Shown in pieces: positions 1 through 10,355 of a stretch of 64,000 nt of DNA (positions within the stretch are counted from its first letter, which is position 1; each line of letters begins with the position of its first letter). The notes below the pieces were generated by a model. The model had not been told where the DNA came from. It worked only from the letters and a program-made list of their open reading frames with translations, and did no database searches. The position numbers were made by a program, and so were the translations under genes. Source of the stretch: Lineus longissimus (lineage: Eukaryota; Nemertea; Pilidiophora; Heteronemertea; Lineidae). The DNA lies in NCBI RefSeq assembly GCF_910592395.1, contig NC_088313.1:13594437-13658436 (forward strand). Direction: 5' to 3'.

Positions 1-138
1 ATATTTTCCCATTGAACCCAAGGACGCCAATTCCGTCACCAAAAACAGCGTGTTTGACCGACAGACGCCCACTAGCTTGACTATGTTCTTGTGGTCAAGG
101 TCACGCAACGTCTTAGCTTCATTGATGAAAGAGTCCAA
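1..138 (-). CDS. Protein kinase domain exon (N-lobe, alphaC helix to hinge), partial
   Basis: This 46-codon open exon runs off the left edge of the window. Read on the minus strand it starts after a TTTTTTAG acceptor at 139-141, in phase 0. It encodes the alphaC segment FINEAKTLRDLDHKNIV, then KLVGVC, LFLVTEL and GSMGKY. These match the tyrosine-kinase-like N-lobe: the alphaC glutamate in NEA, the HxNIV strand, the GVC turn, the hinge LVxE and the post-hinge glycine. It joins in phase to the exon at 597-700, which supplies the VAIK lysine. The catalytic loop (HRD) and DFG would lie beyond the window. The family resembles Syk/Shark-like cytoplasmic tyrosine kinases, but I cannot fix the subfamily. 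The exon is too short and lacks a start codon, so a simple ORF scan misses it. Confidence 0.75.
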   Translation of the reverse strand, partial: MDSFINEAKTLRDLDHKNIVKLVGVCRSNTLFLVTELASLGSMGKY

Positions 139-553
139 CTAAAAACAAAATATGGAGATTTACAAAAATTTAGTTTCGAGATAAATCCTGCCTAGCTAGT
201 CTCATACATCAACCATTCTCTGCCGGTATCTAAATGGCCGGGCATTTCCCCCGCCCGGGGGGGGCTTCGAAGTTTTACAATCGGGCAATGGATGGGGGTC
301 CTCTCCAGGATTACAGAGCTGTGTTAAAATTCTCTACCGAGTGCTACAAAGTATCTGCTTACATGCCGAGGGATACGCAAAAAGCCAGAGGTGCAAAGAA
401 AAGGCAGATTATACATTTGAAGGAAGAAATATCTTTTTTGACCTCCCTGTTAAAGTCGGAAAAGGCTCACTGACTTAAAAAATGCTCCAATGATTGCACT
501 ACCGCTGAAGGCGTGAAACCACCACACTGATTGCACCAAGGCGAGTCCGCCCG

Positions 554-575
554 CCCCCCCCCCCCCCCCCCCCCC
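554..575. repeat. Poly-C homopolymer, 22 bases
   Basis: An uninterrupted run of 22 C lies in the intron between the two kinase exons, 21 bases from the donor. Other C or G runs of 12 or more are at 20310-20321, 30529-30542, 32380-32392, 33648-33660, 48521-48534, 50281-50292 and 58017-58035. The G-rich strand of such runs can form quadruplex structures. Confidence 0.9.
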
Positions 576-596
576 GTAGGCCACACGACGCCTCAC

Positions 597-700
597 CTCA
601 GACTTGCTGGCCTCTTCATCCAATTCCTTGATTGCGACCGGCAGATTGATGCCCTGGGTCTTGTACACCCCTTTGTAGATTGTAAAGGAGGGACCCTTGT
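597..700 (-). CDS. Protein kinase domain exon (glycine-rich loop and VAIK lysine)
   Basis: On the minus strand an acceptor (CATCTTTGCAG at 701-711) and a donor (GAG|GTGAGG, exon end 597) bound 104 nt. The exon opens with two bases of a split codon and then reads KGPSFTIYKGVYKTQG, PVAIKELDEEASKSE. YKGVYK plus VAIK is the beta2-beta3 region of a kinase, and the lysine of VAIK is the ATP-anchoring residue. It ends in phase 0 and joins directly to the exon at 1-138, so that the lysine and the alphaC glutamate are correctly spaced. The glycine loop is unusual: KGPSFTIYKG replaces the standard GxGxFGxV, a little like JAK pseudokinase or MLKL loops. The upstream exon is not established. A 22-base C homopolymer (554-575) sits in the intron just after the donor. 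Confidence 0.75.
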
Positions 701-2037
701 CTGCAAAGATGTGGTTACATTACTAAAAACATTGACTCAATAAACACTGTCGACACTGGGAAATAAATTGTCGGAAAGTGCAGATGACATTTGTAGTGTC
801 CCTGGTGTGGGGGTCCGGAGGGAGCCGTTTCGTTATCATAAACTCGAGCAGGTCCTACTCACATGCATCATAAGCTTACATTCATAGCTTTCCTATTGGT
901 GTTTCCCGAGATGTGAGCTGACATGAACGGTAGCCGTTGATTTACATTCAAATCATAAGGATTTTTATGATCCGATGATAGGATGTTATTGATCAAAATA
1001 TGCCAAAAATCCAACATTTTTTCACTATTTCCTGTTTTTGGGTTATGCATGTATTTCCTGTACTATTTTGGCCAATGAGTGGTATCAGGCTCCAAGTGCT
1101 GCGACTGGTATTCCATGAGGGGTCTTTATGTCCTCAATGCCACACTTTATTGATGTATTTATACCTATTTTCTGACTATGCCAAAGTTCTGTTTCTTCAA
1201 TGTTGAACAGGCCTTGATCAAGATCATCAAATGTGCTGCTAACCGGAGGAGAGGAGCATGTTTCGTCTGGAAAAGAGGAGTGGAATAAAATACGCTGCTT
1301 GGAACTTTGATGGGTCAGGTCTTTCCTATCATGGGTGCATAGGGTGTATTTGTTTTCGTCCCAAAACTCCTTCATCATAGTTTGTAACATGGTGGAGCTA
1401 GTAATGGGAGAGCAGGCCACCCTGATGTCCTCAGGTTTTCGTTCCTTTGATTCAGAGCTTCTCATCAATACTTGATGCTTACCAGGGATAGTCAAAATCT
1501 TGTTCTACCGTACAACTGGCATTTAATTTATGTAGCCGTTGAAACATTCTCCACATCTTTATCATAACCATGGTAATTACATTTACCTGCCTTGATCATC
1601 GTCGTCGTCGTCTTCGTCACAGCATGATTCCTCGGGATCTTTGCCGTAAACCCGGTAATGTGTATGTTCATGGCTTGTCCCACGCTAGAGTCGTCTTTGT
1701 GTAAAAACTCTTAACCTATAAATTGCTTCGTCCTTCGAATGCGTCTTGAAACCGGGGGTCCTGGTGTTTTAGCCAAGGCAAGAAAAATACCCCACCGAGT
1801 TTGAAACATTGTGTACCTTGCAACTCTACCTCTGGCCGAATATAAAGTCACCAAGCCAATAATCCCTATTGGCACCTGACCGTAATGTCACGTAAAAACG
1901 CTCACCCTGCATTTGGGGGAGGAACAATCCCAAGAGAAAGAACACCTTCATATGCAGAGTGAACGCTGGAGGAGAAGAGGAAGAAGACTACCGCTTACTG
2001 GTAATGATTCTACATTATGCAACCTGATAGTACTTAC
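701..2037 (-). other. Intron or intergenic stretch between kinase exons and RBCC exon, with weak exon candidates
   Basis: Three minus-strand segments could be exons, none proven. The first is about 1910-1962, bounded by a pyrimidine-rich acceptor (CTTCTCCTCCAG) and a GGTGAGC donor. The second is about 1589-1660, a segment rich in GAC codons with a CAG|GTAAAT donor. It can be read as an acidic stretch (DEDDDDDD) or, in another frame, as a threonine run that would join the kinase exon in phase. The third is an open stretch at 1085-1495 with charged composition (SKERKPEDIR, FNIEETELW), which is not statistically remarkable in length. Without transcript data I cannot say whether this stretch links the RBCC exon to the kinase exons or separates two genes. 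Confidence 0.3.
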
Positions 2038-3313
2038 CCGATGCCGACGCTGGCTGACTAGCGGAAGACGTCACCGGCTGACTGATGCTTCCAACCTGGT
2101 TTCCAGGTACCACATCATTTTCTTCGAACTCGATAAATCTCTCAAGCAGCGTCTCAAACCCCTCAGCGATTTGATTGACAACTTCCTTCTGGCCCTTAAT
2201 GACGTCATCATTTGCCGCGAGAAATTCGTGAAAGTCCAACAGGTACTCGTCTTTTATATCGCCAGTCTCTGTACTCATGGCGTCGTAGATCTTATTCCAC
2301 ATATGAAAAGAAGTTTTCTCACATTCAGTCATTTCTGTCAACATTCCGCTGGTTGCGTTGAACTCATCAACAAATTGTTCAACTGCCTGAACAAGTTTCC
2401 CCGCGTCCTCATCAATTGCCCTTTTCCTCTCCTCCGCAATTTTCAAGATGGCCGATTTGACATTTGCAGAAAGGCTCTCTACGGACACCTTCTTGACTGC
2501 ATGAGTTGATTCGGCGTGTAAGAGCTTACCGAATAGATTTTCCGCTGCAGCGCGACTTTCTTTGATCGCATCATCAGCATTTTTCAGATGGTTCTCGATT
2601 GGTCCCATCTGGTGGTCAATGTGGTGACGTTTGCACTGTAAACACAGCGCTTTTCCGCACGTATAACACCACGCACTGAGCAATGTCCCGTAATGCCTTT
2701 GACAGAGAGTAGGATCTTTCACTGAAACGAGTTTCATACCTAAGGGTTTAAATAGCGATCCCATTTCAAGTTCCTTCAATTTAAAGAGACGATGTTGAAA
2801 CTCCTTACCGGTCCCATGGGAATTGCAGCACTTGTCGCAAAGATACGTTTCGCAGTCAATACATTGGCTGGTCGGGGTCGCGGCTAGTTCCTTGCAGTTA
2901 TCGCAAAGCTTCGGTACTTGTTGCTCCATAGCCTTTTTCACGATCGAGAATTTCTTTAGGTATGATGGGAAGTGGTTTTCGTTTCCCGGGCTTGGGAACA
3001 GGAGGGCATGCTTTTGACAGACAGGGCAGTCTGCATTGGTGGGAATTCGCCTCAGGTTGACACTGGGCTCATCGGTGGCCCTTGAATCAGGACATGCGTC
3101 ATTGGGATTAGACTCCTGCTCGTTCGATGTAGCGATTTCATACTGGGATGAAGAAACATCAATCCCCACTGACTTGATACAATCTAAGCACATCACGTGA
3201 CCGCATATGCCGTATCTGTGAAGTTTGTTGACAGTGTCAGCTACATTGTCATCGGTTGCCTGGTCTGCGCATGCGTTGCATTTTATGCATCTGCTTGCTG
3301 CTTTGGTAGCCAT
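2038..3313 (-). CDS. RBCC/TRIM-family protein exon (RING, two B-boxes, coiled coil)
   Basis: This is a large coding exon of 425 codons. The start is the Met of MATKAAS at 3313: it follows a TTTTTCAG acceptor (3319-3326) in the presumed 5' UTR, and the 18 codons in front of it lie across that acceptor. Residues 9-102 form a RING finger with paired cysteines (CIKC, CGHVMCLDC, CPVC) and a long insertion before the last pair. Residues 137-175 are B-box 1 (CDNC, CIDC, CDKCC, H). Residues 204-234 are B-box 2 (CQRH, CYTC, CLQC, HHIDH). Residues 240-400 are charged and alpha-helical, as expected of a coiled coil. The exon ends at a strong donor (G|GTAAGT, 2032-2037) in phase 1, so at least one further exon exists. 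The family acts as E3 ubiquitin ligases. The missing C-terminal domain (NHL, B30.2 or other) is not visible. It may continue into the kinase exons downstream. Confidence 0.85.
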
Positions 3314-6300
3314 TCTTACTGAAAAACGTAAAGAGAAACTTTGAGTGAGAAGAGAGATCATTTTCAATTAAGAGTTTGATGAATCTATTACAAAGCTCAT
3401 TACGACAAACATCTGGACCACCAAGGGTTCTCTCATCAATCTATACTTTATATTTAGCAGGGTATGGTAGAGAAGGATTTGAAGCGGCTTGGTCGGACAT
3501 GGGGAAATATCCACAGACAGGCTGCTGACCGAACAGGGTGGAAACTGCTGATTGAGGCCTTATGTGCCCTCCAGGCACGAGGAGAACCTCACTGTATATC
3601 AGTAAGTAAGTAAGGGCCGAATGGATATACATTTATAACTCTTACCTTAGTTAGTCTTGTTTCACAATTACAGCTACTTTGATCATCAAGCTCCTCTCTG
3701 CATAATAATTGTCATGTTTTGCCACATATATGCTCTATTTTGTATACTTATATATGCAGGTCATCATTATGATTACCCATCAGTTAGACTGATAGGTAAT
3801 GACTTTGGCCTATATCAAAATGAAAGGAACGAATAATCACGCTGCTTTTGGCCAATTTCAATCACTTTGGTCGTCCGTTATACCGCTGGCCAATTGCGAG
3901 TGACGTCGCATCTCATAGCCTACTACCATTAGGCCCCACGTGGTGGCGCTAAATATGCCATTGCGGGGGCTAATTCATAACTAGATCATTTTTCGGTTAT
4001 CCACCACAAGATTTTGTCGAGGCACGGTAATAAACTGAACATTTCTCAGTGTATGATAGATCCCACAGGAAAAAAGGCTGTAAACTGTTACTATTTGTTG
4101 ACTGCAGTAATGTACGATAATGATCGCATAGTTCCATGAATAAAACATGCAACTATTATGAAACCTTTTTGCAGATTTAGTTCAGCGAAAATTCATATGT
4201 AAAAATCGACCTCCACAACAGAGTGGTTGCTTCACTCCACGTCTCTCAGTGACAAGTGTAAACTTCACAACACTTTATAGTGTAACATTTTCCTCTAAAG
4301 AGTGACGCCATCGAGAAAATCGTACGGTGAACTTGGCTCTGTCAGAGTCTTTCAAAGAGAAAGACTCTGGCTCTGTCGAAACCACCAGATCGAAAAGTGA
4401 TTAAATAGGAATATGTACATGTGTGTACAATGTACTTACACGAAGGCTAAAACAGAAGTTGGGAATTTTATTCAGTATTGGCTTAAAGTCCTCCTTTCAT
4501 GCTACTCGATCTGCATGTACTGTAAAATCTTTTCATTTTGTGTTAGGCAAGTGTATGCTTTTTCAAATTTCGATTTTGGGATTCCCAAAAGTTAACATCC
4601 TGGTCTTATTAGTATCGGGGCCTACAACACGACTTCTCCTTACGCAGAGTAAGTACGTATCGAGTGAAATGCCCTAATATTGTCAGACCTTACACTATCT
4701 CGACCACGAATGCACAATTGATTCTAGTTTCCTTTCGGTATTTACTGATTGCGTGAAAATGAGGTCGTCAGTGGTCTGAGCAAAGGACTGGTGTTTGTTT
4801 GATGACATTTATACGGGAAAAAGGAAGTGCCGTTGGGTTCAAGGTTCGTTACTTGATATTTAGCTTTGTACTTGCATTCCAGCCAGAAATTGCGCTTCCC
4901 GCCAAAATCAAATCGTATCCTGACTCCGGACTTATAGAAGTATACGTATAAGTCAGCCCGTGGAGAAATCAACACATTAGTAATGTCTTTTTTCTTCAAT
5001 TTTGCGTTACTTGAAAATACGCCGCACAGTTTTGTCGATCATTAATTAAAAAATGCTCTTTCGAGTCTCCTGCAGACTGTCAGTAGGCCTACTTCGCCAT
5101 TGTCATTTCTAATTCATTGATTGCAAGGTTAACGATTCGCCAGCTTGCCATGGCAACGCGATCTCTGCAGCATTGGTTGCGAGGTTGGCATAATCTGACA
5201 TTTACGGATGCAACGAAATGGCCGCTGAAAACAGGAGAAGCACAATGGTGTCAGTTGCCTAACAGGAGCCTATTTTCGGCCCAAGTTTTGAGGTTTCGAC
5301 AGGCTGGAAATCAAGTAACGGTACGTATCACATATCATCGTCTATTGTTAATATATCTCGTCATGCCGTTGTCTTCATCTTCGGATGTAATGGCCAATGG
5401 TCAATGCGACAATATTGGAAGATTTTATATTTTTGATGGTGTATGAAGGCCTAGACCGTTCGCATTCAATGCATTCTTGTAGCCCAACCGTGCCGTAGTT
5501 GAAGAAATTTGGCATGTATTTGTACAACAGACGGCATTTTTGAAATTTAGAGATGGTGTTGAGAAATGGTCTTCCGCTAAATGAAACATGACGCAGTTTT
5601 GACACAATAAAGATATCTTAAATATAGGACTTAGTGTTGATGTCAATTATGGCACCGCAGGGCATGCATTTATTTGTCAACATGTTGAAGTGTAACACAA
5701 GGTACCGGTATGTATTAAATACATGAAGCATGTGTTACCTGGCGTTATTGATGCAGAGTGCCACATTCGCCAGATGACAGCTCATACATACAAATGAATT
5801 GAATTTTATTAGTTGCCATGGTAACCGCCGAATAGGGCGCTGATGCCGTATCGATCGTCTGGCTGGCACATCTACGGGTGGGTGTGGAATTCTTCTCTTG
5901 TCCTGCAGCGATCGATACCATCAACCTCGACTCGGCATATATCGGCAAATTTCGGAAATAATCGTTTACCCTGATCACGTCAACCAAAACTACTACGCAG
6001 CATAAAACAACCTCCACGGCCATTTTTCTAATTTGTACTTCTGTGGCGCAGGATCTCAACCAATCTCACCCTCCGACAACAACTAAATGACTGGAGAACT
6101 CTGTGACGGAGATTGGCGCGAGGGTATTCAAAGAGGGTGCGGTCAGGGCACCACACCCTCGCTCTCAGTTACAAACTAGGGGTAAGAGTGTGGAAATGAT
6201 GAAAGATATTTATTTCCGGGTTGTTTTCCCATTTTAATGGCAAATACTCGATCCCAAACTCCACTGTGGTTACCATCGTCATCGTCATGTTGCCAAATTT

Positions 6301-6464
6301 GCTTCAATGTGTAGCCTATGAAGTCGTATGCAGGAGGCAGTTAAGTTACACGAATTCGCCGATGGTGTAAACAAGTGTAAACAGTTGTGCACGAACGAAC
6401 TACACCTTTGGTCTCGCAGCAACGATCCTTTTGTCTTTCCAGTGTGACACAACATTCCATTACC
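3314..6464. other. Intergenic and 5'-UTR stretch, no convincing gene
   Basis: It holds the 5' leader of the minus-strand RBCC gene (to about 3330) and a dispersed repeat copy at 3925-3975. A small hairpin built on CAGAGTCTTT/AAAGACTCTG lies at 4341-4367. A 58-codon frame at 5148-5321 ends at a GTACGT donor-like site and could be a first exon. The putative 5'-UTR acceptor of the MS4A-like gene (TTTGTCTTTCCAG) is at 6430-6442. Confidence 0.4.
3925..3975 (-). repeat. Dispersed repeat copy (CACCACG-GGGGCCTAATGGTAG family)
   Basis: The reverse complement contains AGCGCCACCACGTGGGGCC followed by a TAATGGTAGTAGGCTA-like end. The same end occurs on the plus strand at about 9545-9660 and 20230-20375, where it follows a shared upstream segment (GAAAATGAAA...TTTAGAATAAGCCCCC). 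This is a moderately diverged interspersed repeat of unknown class. Confidence 0.5.
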
Positions 6465-7262
6465 ATGACGACGACGTATCAAACTTTAGAGGAATCGACA
6501 ACAGACGACCACGGTCAACATGAACCAACCAGCATCCCTCTACCCCAGGTTGGCTATCCAGGTTACAGCAATGGGTCGCAACCTGTTGGACAAATTTCCA
6601 ACCAATACCGGCCCGCCTATCGGACTAAATTGGCACTAAAACTAGGAATTCTCCAAATCTTTCTCGGAACGATGGCGGTGGTGTGCGGAATTGTGATTCT
6701 TGCGATGAGAGTGTTCCTCTATTTTACCGGAATGGGAATCGGCGCTGGCGCCCTCTTTGTAGCGGCAGGGATATTCGGTGTGGTCTCGTCGCGTCAGAAG
6801 GCAACATGGGCCATCGTCACGTGTATGGTTCTGTCCATCGTATCTGCGGTAGCGGCTGGCGTCTCCATCATCGCTTCTGCAGAAGGAATCGACTTGCATT
6901 TTAAACGTATGTACAGATCAATCACGCCGAAAGAGGTCGACACCGGTATCATAACGCATATTGTCCTCATCGTCTGTTGCGTCCTGGAAATGATGGCCTC
7001 ATGTTTACAAGCAACCATTTGTTGCCGGGCAACATGCTGCATGGCAGGTAATATGCGACCGGAAATAATGGTGGTCTACTTGCCGCAACCTGTGATGAAT
7101 TCAAATCAGCAGTTTGGGGGAACGTCAGTGATGCCACAGCTTATGGTTCCTCCACAAGGAGTTGCACAACAGCAACATAGCCATGCCGGACAAAATGGCG
7201 TGATTGCAAATGGCGGACAACAACACGTACCGTATGCTCCAGCCGAAGGAAATGGATACTGA
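6465..7262 (+). CDS. MS4A/CD20-like four-pass membrane protein
   Basis: This 265-codon frame lies in a single exon. The start ATG at 6465 (context TACCATGA) follows a splice-acceptor-like TCTTTCCAG at 6434-6442, so a 5'-UTR intron is likely and the earlier in-frame ATG at 6387 is not used. The cytosolic N-terminus (1-52) is polar. Four hydrophobic segments follow at about 57-80, 84-107, 114-138 and 162-187. The spacing, the GxGAGALFVAAGIFG segment of the second helix and the cysteine cluster after the fourth helix (CC...CC) fit the CD20-like/MS4A family. Its members sit in the plasma membrane or endosomes and modulate signalling or ion flux. The C-terminus is long, and glutamine- and proline-rich. 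A diverged relative lies at 15763-16377 on the same strand. The family assignment is by topology and short motifs only. Confidence 0.7.
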   Translation: MTTTYQTLEESTTDDHGQHEPTSIPLPQVGYPGYSNGSQPVGQISNQYRPAYRTKLALKLGILQIFLGTMAVVCGIVILAMRVFLYFTGMGIGAGALFVAAGIFGVVSSRQKATWAIVTCMVLSIVSAVAAGVSIIASAEGIDLHFKRMYRSITPKEVDTGIITHIVLIVCCVLEMMASCLQATICCRATCCMAGNMRPEIMVVYLPQPVMNSNQQFGGTSVMPQLMVPPQGVAQQQHSHAGQNGVIANGGQQHVPYAPAEGNGY

Positions 7263-7921
7263 TTTTAATAGCATAAAATGTAAGCTCCCTCCGTTTGGAA
7301 TGTGCCATAAGTTCGAAAATCAAACGGAAGAATACGCAATTTGTACTAATACTTATAATAGGATATTGTAGGCCTTTTTGGTGTCATCATATCACTGTTA
7401 CTCAAATATTATCATCATGTATGACTGTTGCCCAACGCTGGAAGCGGCCACGAGTGGGTAACAAGAAGTTGTGATATTTTGCATAAACTACATGTATAAG
7501 AATGTGCATGACGCTCTTTCGTGAAATTCGGTAACATTAGGCAGGTTTCGCAAAAGCGTAAGGGTGTACTGAGGAAGAAAATATGTTGGCCAAGAGTTCT
7601 GCGCGAAATGACAGCCACACCCGCCGTAATTTTGGCTGAAATGCCAGCTCTACCCGAGCGGAGTTTGGTGCGGCAACCATGTACCGACAGTGAGGTAGCA
7701 CGGACGTAGAGCATCTATAAACGTGGAGGTACCAATTTTTAATTTAGAAATCTCAAACTTGATGTATTTTAGACCCATCCTCCGGGAATCTGCTTTTGAC
7801 ACATTTTATACCAATCTAAGAGGTTATGGTAGTCTCACTGAAACCTCTGTAGTCAAAACGATCCATTAAATGAAACATTGCAGCCAATGTGTTTTAGAAT
7901 GCACTTTCATCACGTTGCACA

Positions 7922-8254
7922 CGGAGGCTAAAGGATACACCTGGTGGATACTCTGTACACTACTGACTGCCATATTGGATTCCGGGAAGGCCGAGGCTGT
8001 GTGATGATTCTATAGGCATGGTTATGGTCAAACTACGCATCACTTCTGCATAGTCAAGTTGTTTTTGCCTGTGCTAGGTTCACGCGGCGGAGGCTAAAGG
8101 ATAACCTGGTGGATACTCTGTACACTACTGACTGCCATATTGGATTTCGGGAAGGCCGAGGCTGTGTGATGATTCTATAGGCATGGTTATGGTCAAACTA
8201 CGCATCACTTCTACATAGTCAAGTTGTTTTTGCCTGTGCTAGGTTTACGCGGCG
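7922..8254. repeat. Tandem duplication, two copies of about 166 bp
   Basis: GGAGGCTAAAGGATA begins at 7923 and again at 8089. The two units are nearly identical throughout (GTGGATACTCTGTACACTAC, ATAGGCATGGTTATGG, CTGTGCTAGGTT), differing by a two-base deletion and a few substitutions. That implies a recent local duplication. No coding frame spans it. Confidence 0.9.
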
Positions 8255-9544
8255 TTTATGGAACGATGTAGGCTTTATAACACGTCCACTGTTTTGCTAG
8301 ATTTTTATTTTCATATTGTTTGTAATTTCACTTTGTGCACTGCTGTATAAAATGTATCCTGCCACTTTAACTCTATCACTGATCTCGAAATCCCTGCATT
8401 GCGATCATCATCACCGTTCTAGACATAAACCGTGGGCCATTCCAAAAAGTTGTCTTCGGGGGTAGAGTAAAAATTCTTTATCATAGTAAAATGAGGTGAT
8501 CGCATGGCAAAATAAAAACATTTCCACAAAAAGAGTTGCACGTCGGCTATACTGCCTTTATTCACAGGGATATCCCACACTAACGCTAGCAATTTTGATT
8601 CAACTACTGGCTACTAGGTGGCATAAACCTGCTCCATTTAGTGCTGTCACCTGCTATCGAATTCATGAGCTATGATTTTCTGGATACTAAAGTCAATAGC
8701 GAGTTTCCGAAAATTTTACGAATATCAAATTACGAATAACGAATTGCTATTTATCCGAGAAAGAGACCACAAGATCATTGGTTTCTAGGCTTATCAACGT
8801 CCGTTAACATTAGAAGGGTCACTCGGGTTCCAGCGTTCTTTCACCTCTTAGTCGCAGCGAGTTTTGAATTCGTGGTGACGAACTGGCTGAGTCGTTACGA
8901 ATTAGTCTACATTGTTGCAGCGTCTGATTTTTCAACAAGACCGGAACTGGACGAAAGCATTTTAAAACTCCTAATACATAACACCGGATACAGCTGACTG
9001 CAAAATGGAACGCGAGTTACTTCGTAATGATAAGTTCTTAATTCCTAATTCCTAGTCGTGAGATTTGCGGAAACTCAGTATACATGTATCTGGTTTAGGG
9101 GCAATTGTTTTATGTAATGTGAAGGAAACACCTTTACTAATAACAATAATAACATTTTTACTCCAACCTCTTATATTTTGACACGAATTCAAAAACAAAG
9201 CTCCTTTTTTTTCAATTTGGCCCACAGCCAAACATCGCTGCTGATGAACTTAAGGAAAATTGACGAGGGCTTGAGCTCGTCCACCTTCCCTCTCACTAGA
9301 GTGACTCAACCACTCTCTTGATTACATCACAGAGAGTGGCCCGGAACTGGCCAATAGTGGTTACACACTGGCCTCCTAGAGGTAGCTTATACGTAGCGAC
9401 AACGTATATTACAGAGGTTGGTCGTCGATTTTCAAACATGGAATATTTCATTGAATTAAATCTGCTAGTCCATACTGACAATCCAATTTGTGTAATCTAA
9501 TTTATTTGCGCCGTTAAAACACCAAAACTTATTCCTCGCCGAAA

Positions 9545-9660
9545 ATCCTAACATGACCAAATTTTAGTAAAGGATAACAAAAATGAAATCGTTTAGAATT
9601 AGGCCCCCCGGCGGTGGCCGCCTCAGCGCCACCACGCGGGGCCTATTGGTATTAGGCTAC
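9545..9660 (+). repeat. Dispersed repeat copy, same family as 3.9 and 20.3 kb
   Basis: It contains TTTAGAATTAGGCCCCC, a G/C-rich stretch, then GCGCCACCACGCGGGGCC and TAGGCTA. The order of blocks is the same as at 20230-20375 and, inverted, at 3925-3975. The copy at 9.6 kb has a longer GC-rich middle. Confidence 0.5.
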
Positions 9661-10274
9661 CCTCTCACTCGTTACTGAGCTCGGTCATTAGTGCCGAGTG
9701 TGGCACTGAAGTTCAGGATGAGGGTCGTGTGATTGATTGAGAGATTGGTCCGTTGATTGAGTTTCAAAAGCCTACTCACTAAGGCCTATCTGCCTTTCTC
9801 TATATGAAAAGAAAAGGGATGAATATCTGTCCATTGTCCATTAGTTTTCATCAGGACACTCAAACCTATACATAGAACGGTTTTGATTGGTTGACCGTGA
9901 TAAACAACTCAAGCCAACCAATCAAATGAAAGTTTTCATACTGCTTTGGAAGCTCCACATGCGCAGTAGGGAGAGATCAGGTGAAAGTGCCCTGGGGAAT
10001 ATAGACTTGAGAGCCATCCCTTCTTTTTTTCATTATGGTGAGTAGGCTTTTCTAAGTCAACTCGGTCAGCCCGGTCTGTATTCAATGCGAAAGGGATTCG
10101 TTTGATGGAGAGAATCCAGAGGAATGCAGGGATCAAACATCGTTGTTTTGTTTTGGCAATTTGTGGTAAGCCGGAGTTTCGGTGTAACGTTTTTGGGTAC
10201 TTCCCGTTGTTGTTTGGAAACGCCAAAAGATGGATGACACGGGTTTCTGTGTTTCCTCCTATTGAAACCATTTT

Positions 10275-10355
10275 GGTCTCTAAAACTGCCTATTGTATGG
10301 GAACACTGGAATGTGGAGAAAAACCACAGAGGTTACACCGGCGACACACTACATT
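10275..10355 (+). repeat. Short dispersed repeat shared with 24925-25000
   Basis: Both copies carry CTATTGTA, ACACTGGAATGTG or a close variant, and GTTACACCGGC in the same order and spacing. The class is unknown. Confidence 0.4.

Noticed and set aside
234-473. 79-codon plus-strand frame
   Set aside because: It lies in the intron between the two minus-strand kinase exons and shows no domain or splice logic.
1913-2509. 198-codon plus-strand frame
   Set aside because: It is the antisense shadow of the RBCC exon; the cysteine and histidine pattern on the minus strand is decisive.
5117-5446. Plus-strand frame with MATRSLQHWLRGWHN and a GTACGT site
   Set aside because: It could be a first exon, but I found no continuing exon and do not recognise the peptide.
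5745-6059. Minus-strand frame with a hydrophobic start (VVLCCVVVLVDVI)
   Set aside because: It is length-compatible with chance, with no family match and no splice context.
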